The notes under the pieces were generated by a model that did not search any database, was not told the DNA's origin, and saw only the letters and a list, made by a program, of their open reading frames with translations. A DNA stretch of 64,000 nt from NCBI RefSeq assembly GCF_016865255.1, contig NZ_CP033381.1, positions 744,001 through 808,000 of the forward strand. The letters run 5' to 3'. This document shows positions 15,659 through 23,914 of this stretch, one piece after another. Each line of letters starts with the position of its first letter. Position 1 is the first letter of the stretch. The position numbers were made by a program, and so were the translations under genes. Source of the stretch: Methylomonas sp. LW13. Lineage in GTDB: Bacteria > Pseudomonadota > Gammaproteobacteria > Methylococcales > Methylomonadaceae.

Positions 15659-16167
15659 CTGCTCTAGAAATGTCGCCCCCAGGACCGATCACGACAGATC
15701 ATCGGTTGGTGGATTTCGATTGCGGTGATACGTCGCTGAATGATTGGCTCAAAAAACGTGCACTCAAAAACCATAGGGCAGGGGCTTCGCGTTGTTTTGT
15801 ACTGAGTGTTGGCATGGATGTTGTTGCTTACTACTGCCTGTCTGCCGGTGCAATAAGCCATGAGGCTTCACCCAAAACCATGCGACGCAACATGCCTAAT
15901 CCTTTGCCGGTCTTGCTGCTCGGTCGACTGGCTGTCGACAAGCGTTATCATAACCAAGGGATTGGCAAATCGCTGTTGCGCGATGCAATGCTAAGGGCAG
16001 TCAATGTCTCTGGTGATGCGGGAGTATTTGCTATATTGGTTCATGCTCTGTCCGAACAAGCCAAACAATTTTATCTTTCACAGGGATTTGTGGAGTCACC
16101 TTTGCAAGCTATGACTTTGATGATGACGTTAGAGACGGTTCGGGAAATTTTGGCTGAACCTGACTGA
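15655..16167 (+). CDS. GNAT-family acetyltransferase toxin (TacT/AtaT type)
   Basis: A 170-residue GNAT acetyltransferase. Toxins of this class acetylate the amino group of aminoacyl-tRNAs and stop translation. Visible features are LLGRLAVDKRYHNQGIGKSLL (about residues 88-108), the acetyl-CoA-binding beta4-alpha3 motif with QGIG, and the C-terminal AKQFYLSQGF motif with the Tyr usual in this group. It shares a 4-base overlap with the antitoxin gene. The pair sits at the edge of the element, where it could stabilise inheritance of the integrated DNA. Confidence 0.88.
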   Translation: MTALEMSPPGPITTDHRLVDFDCGDTSLNDWLKKRALKNHRAGASRCFVLSVGMDVVAYYCLSAGAISHEASPKTMRRNMPNPLPVLLLGRLAVDKRYHNQGIGKSLLRDAMLRAVNVSGDAGVFAILVHALSEQAKQFYLSQGFVESPLQAMTLMMTLETVREILAEPD

Positions 16168-16182
16168 GAATTCATTTATAGC

Positions 16183-16225
16183 CAGCACAGCAGCCTATAC
16201 TGCCGGCTCCTTATGTGCTGTTTAT
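16183..16225 (+). terminator. Possible terminator after the toxin gene
   Basis: CAGCACA (16183-16189) pairs with TGTGCTG (16214-16220), enclosing a smaller hairpin, followed by TTTATC. Moderate evidence only. Confidence 0.4.
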
Positions 16226-16261
16226 CAAAGGTCCTTGATCAATCATCAAAGGAAACACCAC

Positions 16262-16333
16262 ATGAAAAATCTACCCGACCGATCAAAACTTCTGATTTGG
16301 ATAATTTTGGTGCTCGTCAATAGCTTGATTTAG
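16262..16333 (+). CDS. Possible 23-residue hydrophobic peptide
   Basis: An ATG with AAAGGA about nine bases upstream opens a 23-codon frame: a short charged start (MKNLPDRSK) followed by a hydrophobic run (LLIWIILVLVNSLI). It could be a small membrane peptide or the cut-off start of a lost membrane protein near the element's edge. Without comparison it cannot be told from chance. Confidence 0.25.
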   Translation: MKNLPDRSKLLIWIILVLVNSLI

Positions 16334-16448
16334 CCTCAAAACTCTGATGACAAATAAAATGAAACTTCTTGAAAATCAAAGGCATAATTTCAAGCAATAC
16401 TGACAAATTAGCTAGTTAACTTGTTGATAAATATATAAAACAGGTCTA

Positions 16449-16494
16449 ATTGTGATTCCGGTTGTCGTGGGTTCGAGCCCCATCGTTCACCCCA
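16449..16494 (+). other. 3' fragment of tRNA-His (attachment site, element boundary)
   Basis: The 46 bases match the 3' part of a bacterial tRNA-His: anticodon loop with GTG (TTGTGAT), variable loop, T arm (GTGGG, loop TTCGAGC, CCCAT), acceptor strand CGTTCAC, discriminator C and CCA. A C discriminator is typical of tRNA-His. The 5' half is absent: upstream bases do not form the anticodon stem or D arm. This is what integration at a tRNA 3' end leaves on the far side of an element. The intact tRNA-His and the integrase would lie beyond the window's left edge. Confidence 0.8.
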
Positions 16495-17387
16495 ATAAAT
16501 TCAATAACTTATCATTCAAAGGTAGTTGCTGTGAGTGATAAAGTGTCAAAAGAAAGTCATCATTTACAATGATTGCTCTCTATTCCTGCGTCGCGTGCTT
16601 CGGCGACTAATGAAAAAAGACAACAAATGAGAACGGCTATTTCATGCGCTTATTATGCGCGTCTGGAATTTGAGGCCGTCAGGCGTGGTATGACCGGATT
16701 TTTCTTGGCTGCTGTTTTGCTGCAAAAGTCAAGCGATGAAAATTTCCCATTGAAGTCGTCTGGTTCTTAGTTTGAAATTAGCCTTCTTTTTCCGGGTTTT
16801 GAATTGGCGGGCGGCCAGTTCGAGCTAGACAAAGCCGAGGCTTGTTCTGTGGTCGAAAACTCCCAAGGGTACTACGCGCCCCGTTGACAGTCGCTGAGCA
16901 ACATTGCCCGGCATACCATCATTCCGCCTCAGGAAAAAAATACGCTGTTTGCGCTGGGGGCGGTGTTTAGTGCGGTGCTGGTGACCGGTGCGGTGCTGAA
17001 GGTTTTGCAGTATATCTACAGGTGGACCTCTCTGTAAAAATCCCCGGCGTTCTTAAGGCGCGCGAATATCTGTAGGGATAGGGGGGGGGCGGCCTCAGTA
17101 AGTGGTAGTGCAAGGGCTGTGTCGAGCACGATTGCCAGCGAAACGGTCAGCAAGTGGCTCTGCGTCAATGCCGGGTTCGTGGAGGTTTTGGCGCACAGCA
17201 GCAAGGTGGAAAGTCCAGCGTTCCGAATAGGAATAGTCGCCGAATACTTTCGGCGCCTCCCGCCCCGCCAATAACACCGATATGCTCAGCTATACCCAGA
17301 CGATGTAAGCCGACGTCAGTCGTTGCGCAGAGGTGGGGCGGAGCGGGCCTACAGTGTCGTGTTTAAGCTATGGCACGGAGCTGGGCG
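16495..17387. other. Decayed non-coding DNA
   Basis: No intact gene is seen. Frames are short and interrupted. On the plus strand around 16920-17030 a stretch reads as a membrane segment (TLFALGAVFSAVLVTGAVLKV) like the permease part of an ABC exporter, without start or continuation. It is probably a gene remnant. Confidence 0.5.
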
Positions 17388-17850
17388 CTAGGCTTCGATC
17401 TTGCCGTCCGCCATATTTGCCGTGCCGTCGATCAAACCGGCCCAGCTCTTCATGTTGGTGGCTGGCTATCAGTATTGCCATGCGCCTGTGCGGGGCGCGA
17501 GTCAGCGCCAGGCGCTGCGACTCCCCGTCGGAAGGCTTGATGCCTCGTTCGCCAATGGAGGTATTCAGGCCAAGCGATAGCTTTTCGATAAGTCAGGACA
17601 AGGCGGATCGCTTGCGCATGCTCCAGATTTCATCGTCGGTCGGTGCAGTGTTGCTCTAGAGCAGATTGTCGCGGAAGGTGCTGGCCTGAATCAGTATTTC
17701 CTTTGGAATATAAGCAATGCTTTTTCGCCACCCCGGAAGTGCAGCCGGTGCGCCTAGTCAATCCAAATGGTGCTGCAATTCGGTGCTATCAGCCTGATGA
17801 GTGAGTTGATCCGGGTGGTTTTGCTGGTGCCGGAAACGCAGGTGATGGTT
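17388..17850 (-). pseudogene. Broken ABC-transporter ATPase
   Basis: Read on the minus strand across frames, the segment gives the parts of an ABC ATPase in order: a Walker A-like VSGTSKTT (about 17825), IAPNCSTIWID, then SIAYIPKEILIQASTFRDNLL (Q-loop region), the helical DDEIWSMRK region, LGLNTSIGERG, a signature-like SDGESQRLALTRA, and an H-loop-like ILIASHQHEELGRFD. In-frame stops fall after DNLL and before LIEKL, the Walker A Lys-Thr context is altered, and the Walker B segment appears deleted between the signature and H-loop. It resembles the ATPase half of a type I secretion or bacteriocin exporter. Clearly non-functional. Confidence 0.7.
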
Positions 17851-18611
17851 GTGGTCTATTTGGCAGGTATTGCCAAGTGCTTGGCCGTCAACGCGAAGTG
17901 CGACTGGGGATGACTGAAAGTAGGATAATCAGGTCTTGTGGCTGTGCAGGCTCGTCGCGGGGAGGCGGAAAGTCTAGGTTTGCCATGCATCGCCAATAGG
18001 TTGTGCCGGGCCGAAAACGCTGGAAGCATGTGTGGCAATTGCTGTCGAGCGTCGGCGATTTCGGAAAAGTCGGGTAGCTTAGGGGGTATACGGCAATCAT
18101 TACCAGCAAATGATCGGCGAAGTGTAATTGCAGCGAGTGACTTTCCCGGTCTCGGAACGGCATGGGTCTGCACCGCGATCGGCCAACAAAAAACACTAGA
18201 GCGGTTTCGAAATCCCAGTTTAGCGTCAGGCTGGAAAGGAGGTTGTGAGTCGCTGTAAAATGCCTTCCGCGTCAAACACGCCCGATAAGGGGAGTGGTGG
18301 CAACGCAGCTTGCAATTCCGAGTCTACCGACATAACGCTGAACAATGCAATGTGCCGAATTGTCGGCGGATCGAGTGTAAAAACTCTCGTGGATAGGCGA
18401 GAAAATGCCAGTTGTCCTGGTTGGGGGCTTGATTGTTCGATGCCATTGTCGGGCATTATGGTACGCTGCGCCAATCGCTTACGTCATTCTGAAGCTAGGC
18501 ACGATTTGCGTGCTATGCTCGATCTCGCGAGCACGAGGGCGTTTGGTTTTGGGGTGTTGCGTCAGCAGGCTGTTTTCACTATTGAGATCCTCAGGCTATT
18601 CATAGCCTGAG
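17851..18611. other. Decayed DNA, probably continuing the ABC pseudogene
   Basis: No intact gene. Frames on both strands are short and lack ribosome binding sites. Position upstream (minus strand) of the ATPase remnant suggests it was the permease part. A perfect 9-bp hairpin with a TTCA tetraloop (CTCAGGCTA/TAGCCTGAG, 18590-18611) marks its end. Confidence 0.4.
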
Positions 18612-19506
18612 TAAGGCCTCGAACAATTCCGTTAGAATGGATTTTGATACGGTCATTTTTTCTGTTTTAATCGCCAGAAGCCTTCGAACTTAAAACTGTC
18701 TCTTGCCGGGGTGTAGGTGGAAGCGGGCGAGATTGAGTTCATGTAGTCTAGGCTCGTTGTACAAATATGCTTGGTTAATTTTGACGATTCAAGGCTGATC
18801 GATCATGGTTGTATCTAGTGAAGTAAGTCATGGCTCTTATTAAATTGGTTGGCAACGTAGATTGCTTTTTTACAAAAAACATTTTAAGCTCTTAATAATG
18901 TGTGGAATAAATAAAATATTAAGAGATAAAGTATTTTGTATTTATTAGGCTTGGCTCATGGGGATTTTCTGGTCAAATACGTAACTTTTATCTTCATGAT
19001 AATCGCCTTTTCAGCAGGCGGTTGAAATTATTTTCGACGTTGAGTATCCATAAGTATGGTTACTACAAAACATTGTCGACAAGTTATTGATTTTTTGTTG
19101 TCGATGAGTAAACTTTAATGATTAGGCTGTGTTTTGAGGGTGATTTTCTGACTGAATTGTGTTTTTAACGGGGTCTTAAATCAACTGGTGTCAGAAGTTA
19201 GTCAATGATGCTATTATTGGCTTGACGTCGATCCGAATAATTAAATAGATTGAGTTATCAACTTTAAAGAGAAGTGGGTGGATGTGCCGTAATACATAAC
19301 ATTACGACCGTTTCGGCAGGTAGTGGAAGGGTGTTTTATCGTGTACAAGTCGGTCTTCCCTGAAAAGGCTTTTTTACAACGTTTAACAATTGATGCCGTA
19401 GAAATTGAAGCGCAATTACATAAGCAGAATTGCTTTAGATTATGTTTTTTCGGTTACCTAAATGAGTCGCAACAGACCTTAGTCTCACATAATAATTAAA
19501 TACTAG
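18612..19506. other. AT-rich non-coding region before the polysaccharide locus
   Basis: About 900 bases with no convincing gene or RNA. It is richer in A and T than its surroundings and could hold the promoter of the polysaccharide locus. I looked for a JUMPstart/ops element; GGCAGGTAGTGG near 19316 is only loosely similar. Confidence 0.4.
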
Positions 19507-21026
19507 ATGGATGTATTGTTCATAAACCCCGATTCGTCTACTAAGGCTTATCAGGATCTCGCTAAAACCTATTCAGCTATCGAGCCCCTACATGGGCACT
19601 TTTACTGGCGGAGTCATGCCGAAGCAAGGGATTTGATGTAGCCTTAATGGATTGCGACGCTGAGCGTTTGACGCTTGAACAATCGGTTCAGCGCATTGAT
19701 GAGCTCAACCCCCGTTTGGTAGTGTTTGTTGTTTACGGGCAAAACCCCAATTCCGGAACAACCAGTATGATCGGCGCATTGGCCTTGGCTAGCGCGTTTA
19801 AGGATGCTGCTGGTAACCAAACGCCGATTGCCTTTGTTGGGTCGCATACGAGCGCTTTGCCTCTGGACGTTTTGGCTCATGAGTGCGTCGATATTGTGTT
19901 GCTCAACGAAGGTGTTTACGCATTGCACAACCTGTTGAAAGGCAATCTCAAGAGCGACTTGGCGCATGTCAAGGGCATCGGCTATAAACAAAGCTCTTCG
20001 GCTTTGCCCGTGCTCAACCCGCCTCAGTCCGTGGTACCGCAGGAACGAATGGACGAAGACCTGCCGGGTTATGCCTGGGATTTGCTGCCTTACCGCGACA
20101 AGCCACTCGACCTTTACCGGGCGCATTTCTGGCATGCCGAGTTCAGCCACGACAAACGCACACCGTTCGCGGCTATTTACACCTCTCTAGGTTGCAATTT
20201 CGGTTGCGATTTCTGCATGATCAACATTGTCAATCGGTCCGATAACGGCGCCGGCATTGATGCCTCGCACTCCCGCGGCATGCGTTTCTGGTCGCCAGCC
20301 TGGGTAATTCGCGAAATGGAGAAACTGGCGACGCTTGGCGTTCGCACACTACGCATCAGCGACGAAATGTTCTTCCTCAATCGTAAGTACTACGAGCCGA
20401 TACTGCAAAACGTGGTCGATAGAGGTTTCGACTTTAACATGTGGACTTATTCCCGCGTCGATACCGTCAGGCGCGATGCGCTCGATTTATTTAAACGCGC
20501 CGGCGTAAATTGGCTGGCATTGGGCATCGAGGCGGGTAATCAAATGGTGCGCCAAGAAGTTTCCAAGGGGTCGTTCAAGGAAGTCAATATCCGTGACGTG
20601 TGCGACACGATTGGCGATGCCGGCATCAGCATTATCAGCAACTATATCTTCGGCTTCCCGGATGATACGCTGGAAACGATGCAGCAAACGCTCGATCTTG
20701 CCATCGAGCTCAATACCGAGATGGCCAACATGTATCCTTGTCAGGCCTTGCCGGGCAGTCCTATGTACCATATTGCCAAACGCAACGGCTGGAAACTGCC
20801 CGAGACTTACGAAGGCTTTGCCTTCCTGTCGTATGAATGCGAACCGTTGCCGACTAAGTATTTGCGTTCGGAGGATGTGTTGCGTTTCCGTGATCAGGCA
20901 TGGCAAACCTACTTTTCAAATCCCGCCTATCTCGGGCTTGCCGAGCGCCGTTTTGGCGTGCAGGAGCGCAAGAATATCGAGGACATGGCGAGCATCCGCC
21001 TTAAGCGAAAATTGTTGGGAGATTGA
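19507..21026 (+). pseudogene. B12-binding radical SAM protein with a frameshift
   Basis: The frame opens with MDVLFINPDSSTKAYQDL, the usual start of a cobalamin-binding radical SAM protein, and stops shortly after. From about 19588 the expected sequence (TWALLLAES, then FDVALMDCD) continues in another frame and runs intact to 21026. One extra C in the CCCC run near 19584 would restore one reading frame of about 506 codons. The radical SAM cluster motif CNFGCDFC lies near 20194-20217. Such enzymes do methylations or rearrangements in sugar and lipid pathways. It is either a sequencing error or a recent inactivation; the rest of the gene shows no decay. A shorter product from an internal start would lack part of the B12 domain. 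Confidence 0.75.
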
Positions 21027-21030
21027 GCAC

Positions 21031-22026
21031 TTGATTATCACCAGAACCCCGTTCAGGATTTCGTTTTTTGGGGGGGGCACCGATTACCCGGGTTGGTATC
21101 GCGAGCATGGCGGCGCCGTGCTGTCGACCTCCATCGATAAATATTGCTACATCAGTTGCCGTCGCCTGCCGCCGTTTTTTGACCATAAACACCGCATCGT
21201 CTATTCCTTGATCGAAAACGTCAAACATAACGACGAAATTCAACATCCCGCGGTGCGCGCTGTGCTTAACTGGGCGAATGTTGCAGAAGGCCTGGAAATT
21301 CATCACGATGGCGACCTGCCTGCTCGTTCCGGTTTGGGTTCCAGTTCGTCGTTTACCGTGGGCTTATTGAACGCCTTGCAGGCCTTGCAAGGGCGAATGA
21401 CCAACAAGGATGAATTGGCCAGCGATGCGATTCACATCGAACAAAACTTGATTGGTGAGAATGTCGGCTCCCAGGATCAAGTGTCCGCGGCCTTCGGTGG
21501 CTTCAACCGGATTGAGTTTCATACCAATGATACCTTCGACGTTGCACCGTTGATTCTGCCGCAACAGCGCCAACAAGAGCTCCGTCAACATTTGATGCTG
21601 TGCTTTACCGGCTTCTCGCGTATCGCCTCCGAGGTCGCGAAGTCGAAAATCGACAATTTGAAAAATCGCGAAAAAGAGCTGAAGTTGATGCGGGCAATGG
21701 TTGACGAGGCTATTGCATTGCTGCAGGACGGCCGCGAACCCATCGAATCCTTTGGTAAGCTGTTGGATGCTAGTTGGCATTACAAACGTAGCTTGTCCGA
21801 GCGGGTGTCCACCCCAGAGATCGACGAAATATACAATGCGGCCATGGACGCTGGCGCCATCGGCGGCAAAATTTTGGGCGCGGGTGGTGGTGGTTTCTTA
21901 TTGTTGTTTGCTAAACCGGAGAAACAGGCCGTGATTCGCGAACGGCTCAACAACTTGATTCACGTGCCGTTCAATTTCGAAGACTCCGGCAGCCGAGTGG
22001 TTCTCTACCAACCCAACGGACTTTAA
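21031..22026 (+). CDS. hddA: GHMP kinase, HddA-like heptose-7-phosphate kinase
   Basis: A 331-residue GHMP-superfamily kinase similar to HddA, which makes D-glycero-alpha-D-manno-heptose 1,7-bisphosphate. The protein starts at a TTG (21031), giving MIITRTPFRISFFGGGTDYP, the characteristic HddA start. The phosphate-binding motif RSGLGSSSSF lies at about residues 98-107 and the C-terminal GHMP motif KILGAGGGGFLL near 275. A longer upstream frame overlaps the radical SAM gene and is not expected to be used. It forms a pathway with GmhA (25805), GmhB-like (52358) and HddC-like (25095) products. Confidence 0.82.
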   Translation: MIITRTPFRISFFGGGTDYPGWYREHGGAVLSTSIDKYCYISCRRLPPFFDHKHRIVYSLIENVKHNDEIQHPAVRAVLNWANVAEGLEIHHDGDLPARSGLGSSSSFTVGLLNALQALQGRMTNKDELASDAIHIEQNLIGENVGSQDQVSAAFGGFNRIEFHTNDTFDVAPLILPQQRQQELRQHLMLCFTGFSRIASEVAKSKIDNLKNREKELKLMRAMVDEAIALLQDGREPIESFGKLLDASWHYKRSLSERVSTPEIDEIYNAAMDAGAIGGKILGAGGGGFLLLFAKPEKQAVIRERLNNLIHVPFNFEDSGSRVVLYQPNGL

Positions 22027-22120
22027 TTGTGATGCACCAGTTTTTATGTCTTGGCCTTTATGCCGGGGTGGCCAACGGTTCGCCCCGTTCTCGAACCAAC
22101 GCCGAAACGGAGGCGCTGCT

Positions 22121-22939
22121 TTGAATTCCGAACCCCTTGATTTACGCGCCAAGGCCCATTGGGTCTGGAGAGAGACGCTAGCGATCCACCGTCGCGCGCC
22201 CGAGACTCGGTTGGCTTCGTCGCTATCAGCCGTTGAAATTTTCGTCGCCTTGTATTACGGAGGCGTCTTGCGTTTCGATGCCTCTCAGCCATTGGCGGCG
22301 CATCGTGACCGTTGCGTGATCAGTAAGGGCCACGGTTCAATTTGCATGTATCCGATTTTGGCCGATCTCGGTTTTTTTTCCAAAGATGAATTGTTGCGAG
22401 TTTGCCATAGCGGCGGTTTTTTGGGCGGTATTCCCGATCCGGTGATTCCCGGTTATGAGACCGTCAACGGTTCGCTCGGTCATGGTCTGGGCGTAGCCAC
22501 CGGTATGGCTCTGGGCTTGAAGCGGCTCGACAGTGATCGACAAGTGTTCGTGGTGTCGGGTGACGGCGAATTGCACGAAGGCGCCAATTGGGAGGCAGCG
22601 ATGTTTGCCTCTCAGCACAGGCTCGACAATCTGAATCTCGTCATCGACGACAACGGTATCAGCATGCTCGGCTATACCGATGACATCGTCAGCCACCATT
22701 CGCTAAGCGAGCGCTTAACCGCGTTTGGCTGGGATTGCCGCCGAGTCGATGGTCACGATGTGTTGGCTGTGCAGGCTGGTTTGTTGGAGATGAAGGCGAC
22801 GACGGCTGGTAAACCGAAAGCACTGATCGCCAAAACCTTGAAAGGTCGCGGTGTGCCGGGTTTGGAGAATGCGCCTTTGTCCCACATTCTTAATCCCAAG
22901 CCGGAATTAATTGACAGTCTACTGGAGCAATTGCCATGA
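22121..22939 (+). CDS. Transketolase N-terminal subunit
   Basis: A 272-residue thiamine-diphosphate-binding half of a split transketolase. TTG at 22121 is chosen because a strong GGAGG (22109-22113) lies seven bases upstream. The ThDP motif GDGELHEGANWEAA begins near residue 147; GHG and NGSLGHGLGVATGMA are typical transketolase segments. It overlaps its partner gene by four bases (ATGA). Split transketolases inside surface-sugar loci may transfer two-carbon units to a sugar nucleotide or simply raise supply of sedoheptulose 7-phosphate, the heptose precursor. Confidence 0.85.
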   Translation: MNSEPLDLRAKAHWVWRETLAIHRRAPETRLASSLSAVEIFVALYYGGVLRFDASQPLAAHRDRCVISKGHGSICMYPILADLGFFSKDELLRVCHSGGFLGGIPDPVIPGYETVNGSLGHGLGVATGMALGLKRLDSDRQVFVVSGDGELHEGANWEAAMFASQHRLDNLNLVIDDNGISMLGYTDDIVSHHSLSERLTAFGWDCRRVDGHDVLAVQAGLLEMKATTAGKPKALIAKTLKGRGVPGLENAPLSHILNPKPELIDSLLEQLP

Positions 22940-23898
22940 CGACCAAGCCGCTACCGATGCGCGACGTTCTGCTTGATCGGATTTGGCAAGCGATGGGGCA
23001 GGATGCAAAAATATTTTTCGTCAGTGCGGATTTTGGTTCGCCGATACTGGATAAAATACGCGCCGATTTCCCCTCCCGTTTTGTCAACGTCGGCATCGCC
23101 GAGCAAAATTTGATCAACGTGTCTGCTGGTCTGGCGCTCGAAGGGTTTACGGTGTTTGCTTACGCGATCGCGCCGTTCATAACCATGCGCTGTTACGAAC
23201 AGATTCGTGTCAGCTTGGCATTGCTGTCGGAGGTGCGGCCGATTAACGTTAATTTGATCGGTGTCGGCGCCGGGTATAGTTACGTGGTTTCCGGGCCGAC
23301 GCACCAGTGCTACGAAGACTTGACCCTTATGCGCGCGATGCCGAATTTTCAGGTGTTTTCCCCCGCCGACCATGTAACCGCTGGAGCATTGTTCGAGCGC
23401 TGCGTATCGGCTACCGGCCCCAAATATTTGCGCTTTGACGCTCAGGTATTGCCGGTAATCTACGAACAAACGGTACCGGATTTGCGATTGGGTTTTCACG
23501 TTCACCGTCGAGGGCGGCGCATATGTTTGCTGGCGACCGGCTACATGTTACATACCGCGCTGAAGGTGGCGGCTCAGCAAGACCCCGAGCACGATGTCGG
23601 TGTCATCGATTTGGTGGACATTGCGCGTTTCGATGAGGATAGCTTAGCTGACGAACTCGCTGGCTATCAAGGCTTGGTCAGTTTGGAAGAAGGCTTCAGT
23701 GGCCGCGGTGGGGTTGATGCCATGCTATTCGATTTTCTGGCTCGACGGAACCTGCCTTTGACGCTGCTCAATCTGGGGGTCAATGGCGGCTACCGTTTTG
23801 AGCTGGGTACACGGGCCGAATTGCACGAACAAGTCGGCATAGGGCCAGAAGCCGTGCAACGGCGCGTTGCGGCCTTCATTCAATCACTTTCTCATTAA
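22936..23898 (+). CDS. Transketolase C-terminal subunit
   Basis: The 320-residue pyrimidine-binding and C-terminal half of the split transketolase, translationally coupled to the N-terminal half. FVNVGIAEQNLINVSAGLA (about 35-53) contains the conserved Glu that activates thiamine diphosphate. FAYAIAPFITMRCYEQIR and GVGAGYSYVVSGPTHQ are typical of the family. Together the two genes encode one complete enzyme of about 590 residues, close to ordinary transketolase less part of its linker regions. Confidence 0.85.
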   Translation: MTTKPLPMRDVLLDRIWQAMGQDAKIFFVSADFGSPILDKIRADFPSRFVNVGIAEQNLINVSAGLALEGFTVFAYAIAPFITMRCYEQIRVSLALLSEVRPINVNLIGVGAGYSYVVSGPTHQCYEDLTLMRAMPNFQVFSPADHVTAGALFERCVSATGPKYLRFDAQVLPVIYEQTVPDLRLGFHVHRRGRRICLLATGYMLHTALKVAAQQDPEHDVGVIDLVDIARFDEDSLADELAGYQGLVSLEEGFSGRGGVDAMLFDFLARRNLPLTLLNLGVNGGYRFELGTRAELHEQVGIGPEAVQRRVAAFIQSLSH

Positions 23899-23914
23899 CC
23901 GGGTATTCGACAAC

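Noticed and set aside
16573-16770. 65-codon frame after the attachment site
   Set aside because: No ribosome binding site, no recognisable motif, and it lies in decayed DNA.
17856-18275. 139-codon frame on the minus strand
   Set aside because: Low-complexity composition, no start signals, and it lies in the decayed stretch next to the ABC ATPase remnant.
19305-19330. JUMPstart/ops-like element (GGCAGGTAGTGG) before the polysaccharide locus
   Set aside because: Only loosely similar to the ops core and without the rest of a JUMPstart sequence; more likely chance.
20593-21030. Upstream extension of the HddA-like frame
   Set aside because: It runs through the radical SAM gene; the TTG at 21031 gives the family's usual N-terminus.
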